Source of the DNA: CAVPRW01 sp046727435 [NCBI: bacterium]
GTDB taxonomy: Bacteria > Tectomicrobia > Entotheonellia > J063
DNA length: 6,722 nucleotides
Assembly: GCA_046727435.1 (NCBI GenBank)
Contig: JBKPCR010000513.1
Location: 1 to 6,722 of the forward strand
Direction of reading: 5' to 3'
The notes beneath the pieces were generated by a model, which was not told where the DNA came from, searched no databases, and saw nothing but the letters and a program-made list of their open reading frames with translations. Positions 6,105 to 6,722 of the stretch are shown in pieces (position 1 is the stretch's first letter; every line of letters starts with the position of its first letter). A program made the translations under genes and the position numbers.

Positions 6105-6722
6105 TCAGGCGCCGGTCCGGCACCAGAAGTACCACTCGACCAGCGTCAGGCCAAACGCCAACACGACAAAATAGGGCCATAATGGCTGCTTAACCGTCTC
6201 CTGCGTTGACGCACCCGCGACGAAGCGTGAGTCTACCTTACGCTCGACCGATTTCGGGAGAATGTCGGATTCTTCTCGACTCACCAAGTTGACGGCAAAG
6301 CGTTGCGTCTTCTTGCCGACCTTCACTGTATAAATGCCCACCTCAGAGGTGTCGCGAAAGGCCAGTGGATTCTCCGTAACGGGCAGTTTTAGCCACTCAC
6401 CTGATGGTTTGCGCACGCTAACCTCCCTAGTGTTCCCATCGAGTTCGAGCAGATAGGGTGCGCCTGCCTGCACCTGATGCGACATAAACGTCCCCTGCTG
6501 CGGCGAAAGCCACTCCAGAATGTTTGACATCAGCACTGGGAATGCCACGCGCAGGGGGAGATCGGATTCGAGCAAGTCAAACCCGAGATGGACGGCACGG
6601 AGGCGGCCCGTATCGAAACTCGAGATGATCGGTGAGCCATTGGCGTAGAGTAGCGGTTTCACCCCCTCGCCGACTTCTACGACCTGGGCTCGCCGCACTT
6701 GCAAGTCGCGCAACTGCACGGC
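6105..6722 (-). CDS. C-terminal part of a BatA/VWA-type membrane protein (5' end outside window)
   Basis: The frame is open to the right edge of the window, so only the last 206 residues are visible; the GTG at 6719 is simply an internal Val. The visible part has SSFDTGRLRAVHLGFDLLES and DLPLRVAFPVLMSNILEWL, a pattern typical of the C-terminal region of VWA/BatA-like envelope proteins. A short beta-rich segment follows (SGEWLKLPVTENP, EVGIYTVKVG). A final membrane helix (about the last 25 residues, WPYFVVLAFGLTLVEWYFW) precedes a very short cytoplasmic end, as is usual for this family. The missing N-terminus would be expected to hold two membrane helices and a VWA domain; that is inference. 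The gene is followed after about 120 bp by the two-VWA-domain protein on the same strand, and paired genes of this kind usually form one operon and probably one complex. Confidence 0.85.
   Translation of the reverse strand, partial: AVQLRDLQVRRAQVVEVGEGVKPLLYANGSPIISSFDTGRLRAVHLGFDLLESDLPLRVAFPVLMSNILEWLSPQQGTFMSHQVQAGAPYLLELDGNTREVSVRKPSGEWLKLPVTENPLAFRDTSEVGIYTVKVGKKTQRFAVNLVSREESDILPKSVERKVDSRFVAGASTQETVKQPLWPYFVVLAFGLTLVEWYFWCRTGA

Noticed and set aside
1-6722. CRISPR arrays, tRNA or rRNA genes, toxin-antitoxin pairs, defence genes
   Set aside because: I looked for regularly spaced repeats, cloverleaf-like symmetry and small paired genes on both strands and found none.

Overview
The window looks like chromosomal DNA of a moderately high-GC environmental bacterium. 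All three complete genes and the one partial gene are on the minus strand. A degraded recombinase relic on the plus strand fills most of the gene-poor left end. I cannot assign a species. The gene types and the intergenic repeats would fit lineages such as NC10/Methylomirabilota, Nitrospirota, Chloroflexota or related soil and sediment bacteria, but that is a guess from gene flavour.

Layout from right to left, the direction of transcription. At 6105-6722 is the C-terminal part of a membrane-anchored protein of the BatA/VWA type, cut by the window edge. An intergenic stretch made of degenerate 7-bp and 28-bp repeats follows. Next comes a large membrane protein (ATG at 5983, stop at 3170) with two von Willebrand factor A domains, each with a complete metal-binding (MIDAS) signature, and a glutamine-amidotransferase-like fold between them. 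A gap of about 112 bp holds a degenerate copy of a GC-rich palindromic repeat and a hairpin. Then come an acyl-CoA dehydrogenase (3057-1903) and, 63 bp further on, a rhodanese plus metallo-beta-lactamase fusion (1839-679) that resembles persulfide dioxygenases and related sulfur-handling enzymes.

The left 678 bases carry no intact gene. On the plus strand, from about 155, one frame clearly reads as the N-terminal DNA-binding domain of an integron-type tyrosine recombinase (IntI family), broken by in-frame stops at 245, 269 and 425. Weaker, frameshifted traces of the same protein continue up to the 3' end of the rhodanese/MBL gene, where the homology stops. A 52-base imperfect inverted repeat lies at the left edge, upstream of the relic.

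The two VWA genes probably act together in a cell-envelope or MoxR-type chaperone-like system; in relatives such genes usually sit beside a MoxR AAA+ ATPase and a DUF58 protein, which are not in view here. The dehydrogenase and the rhodanese/MBL enzyme have no evident pathway link to the VWA genes. I see no new defence or mobile system. The most notable items are the integrase relic, the repeat-built intergenic regions and an aspartate at the usual catalytic-glutamate position of the dehydrogenase.
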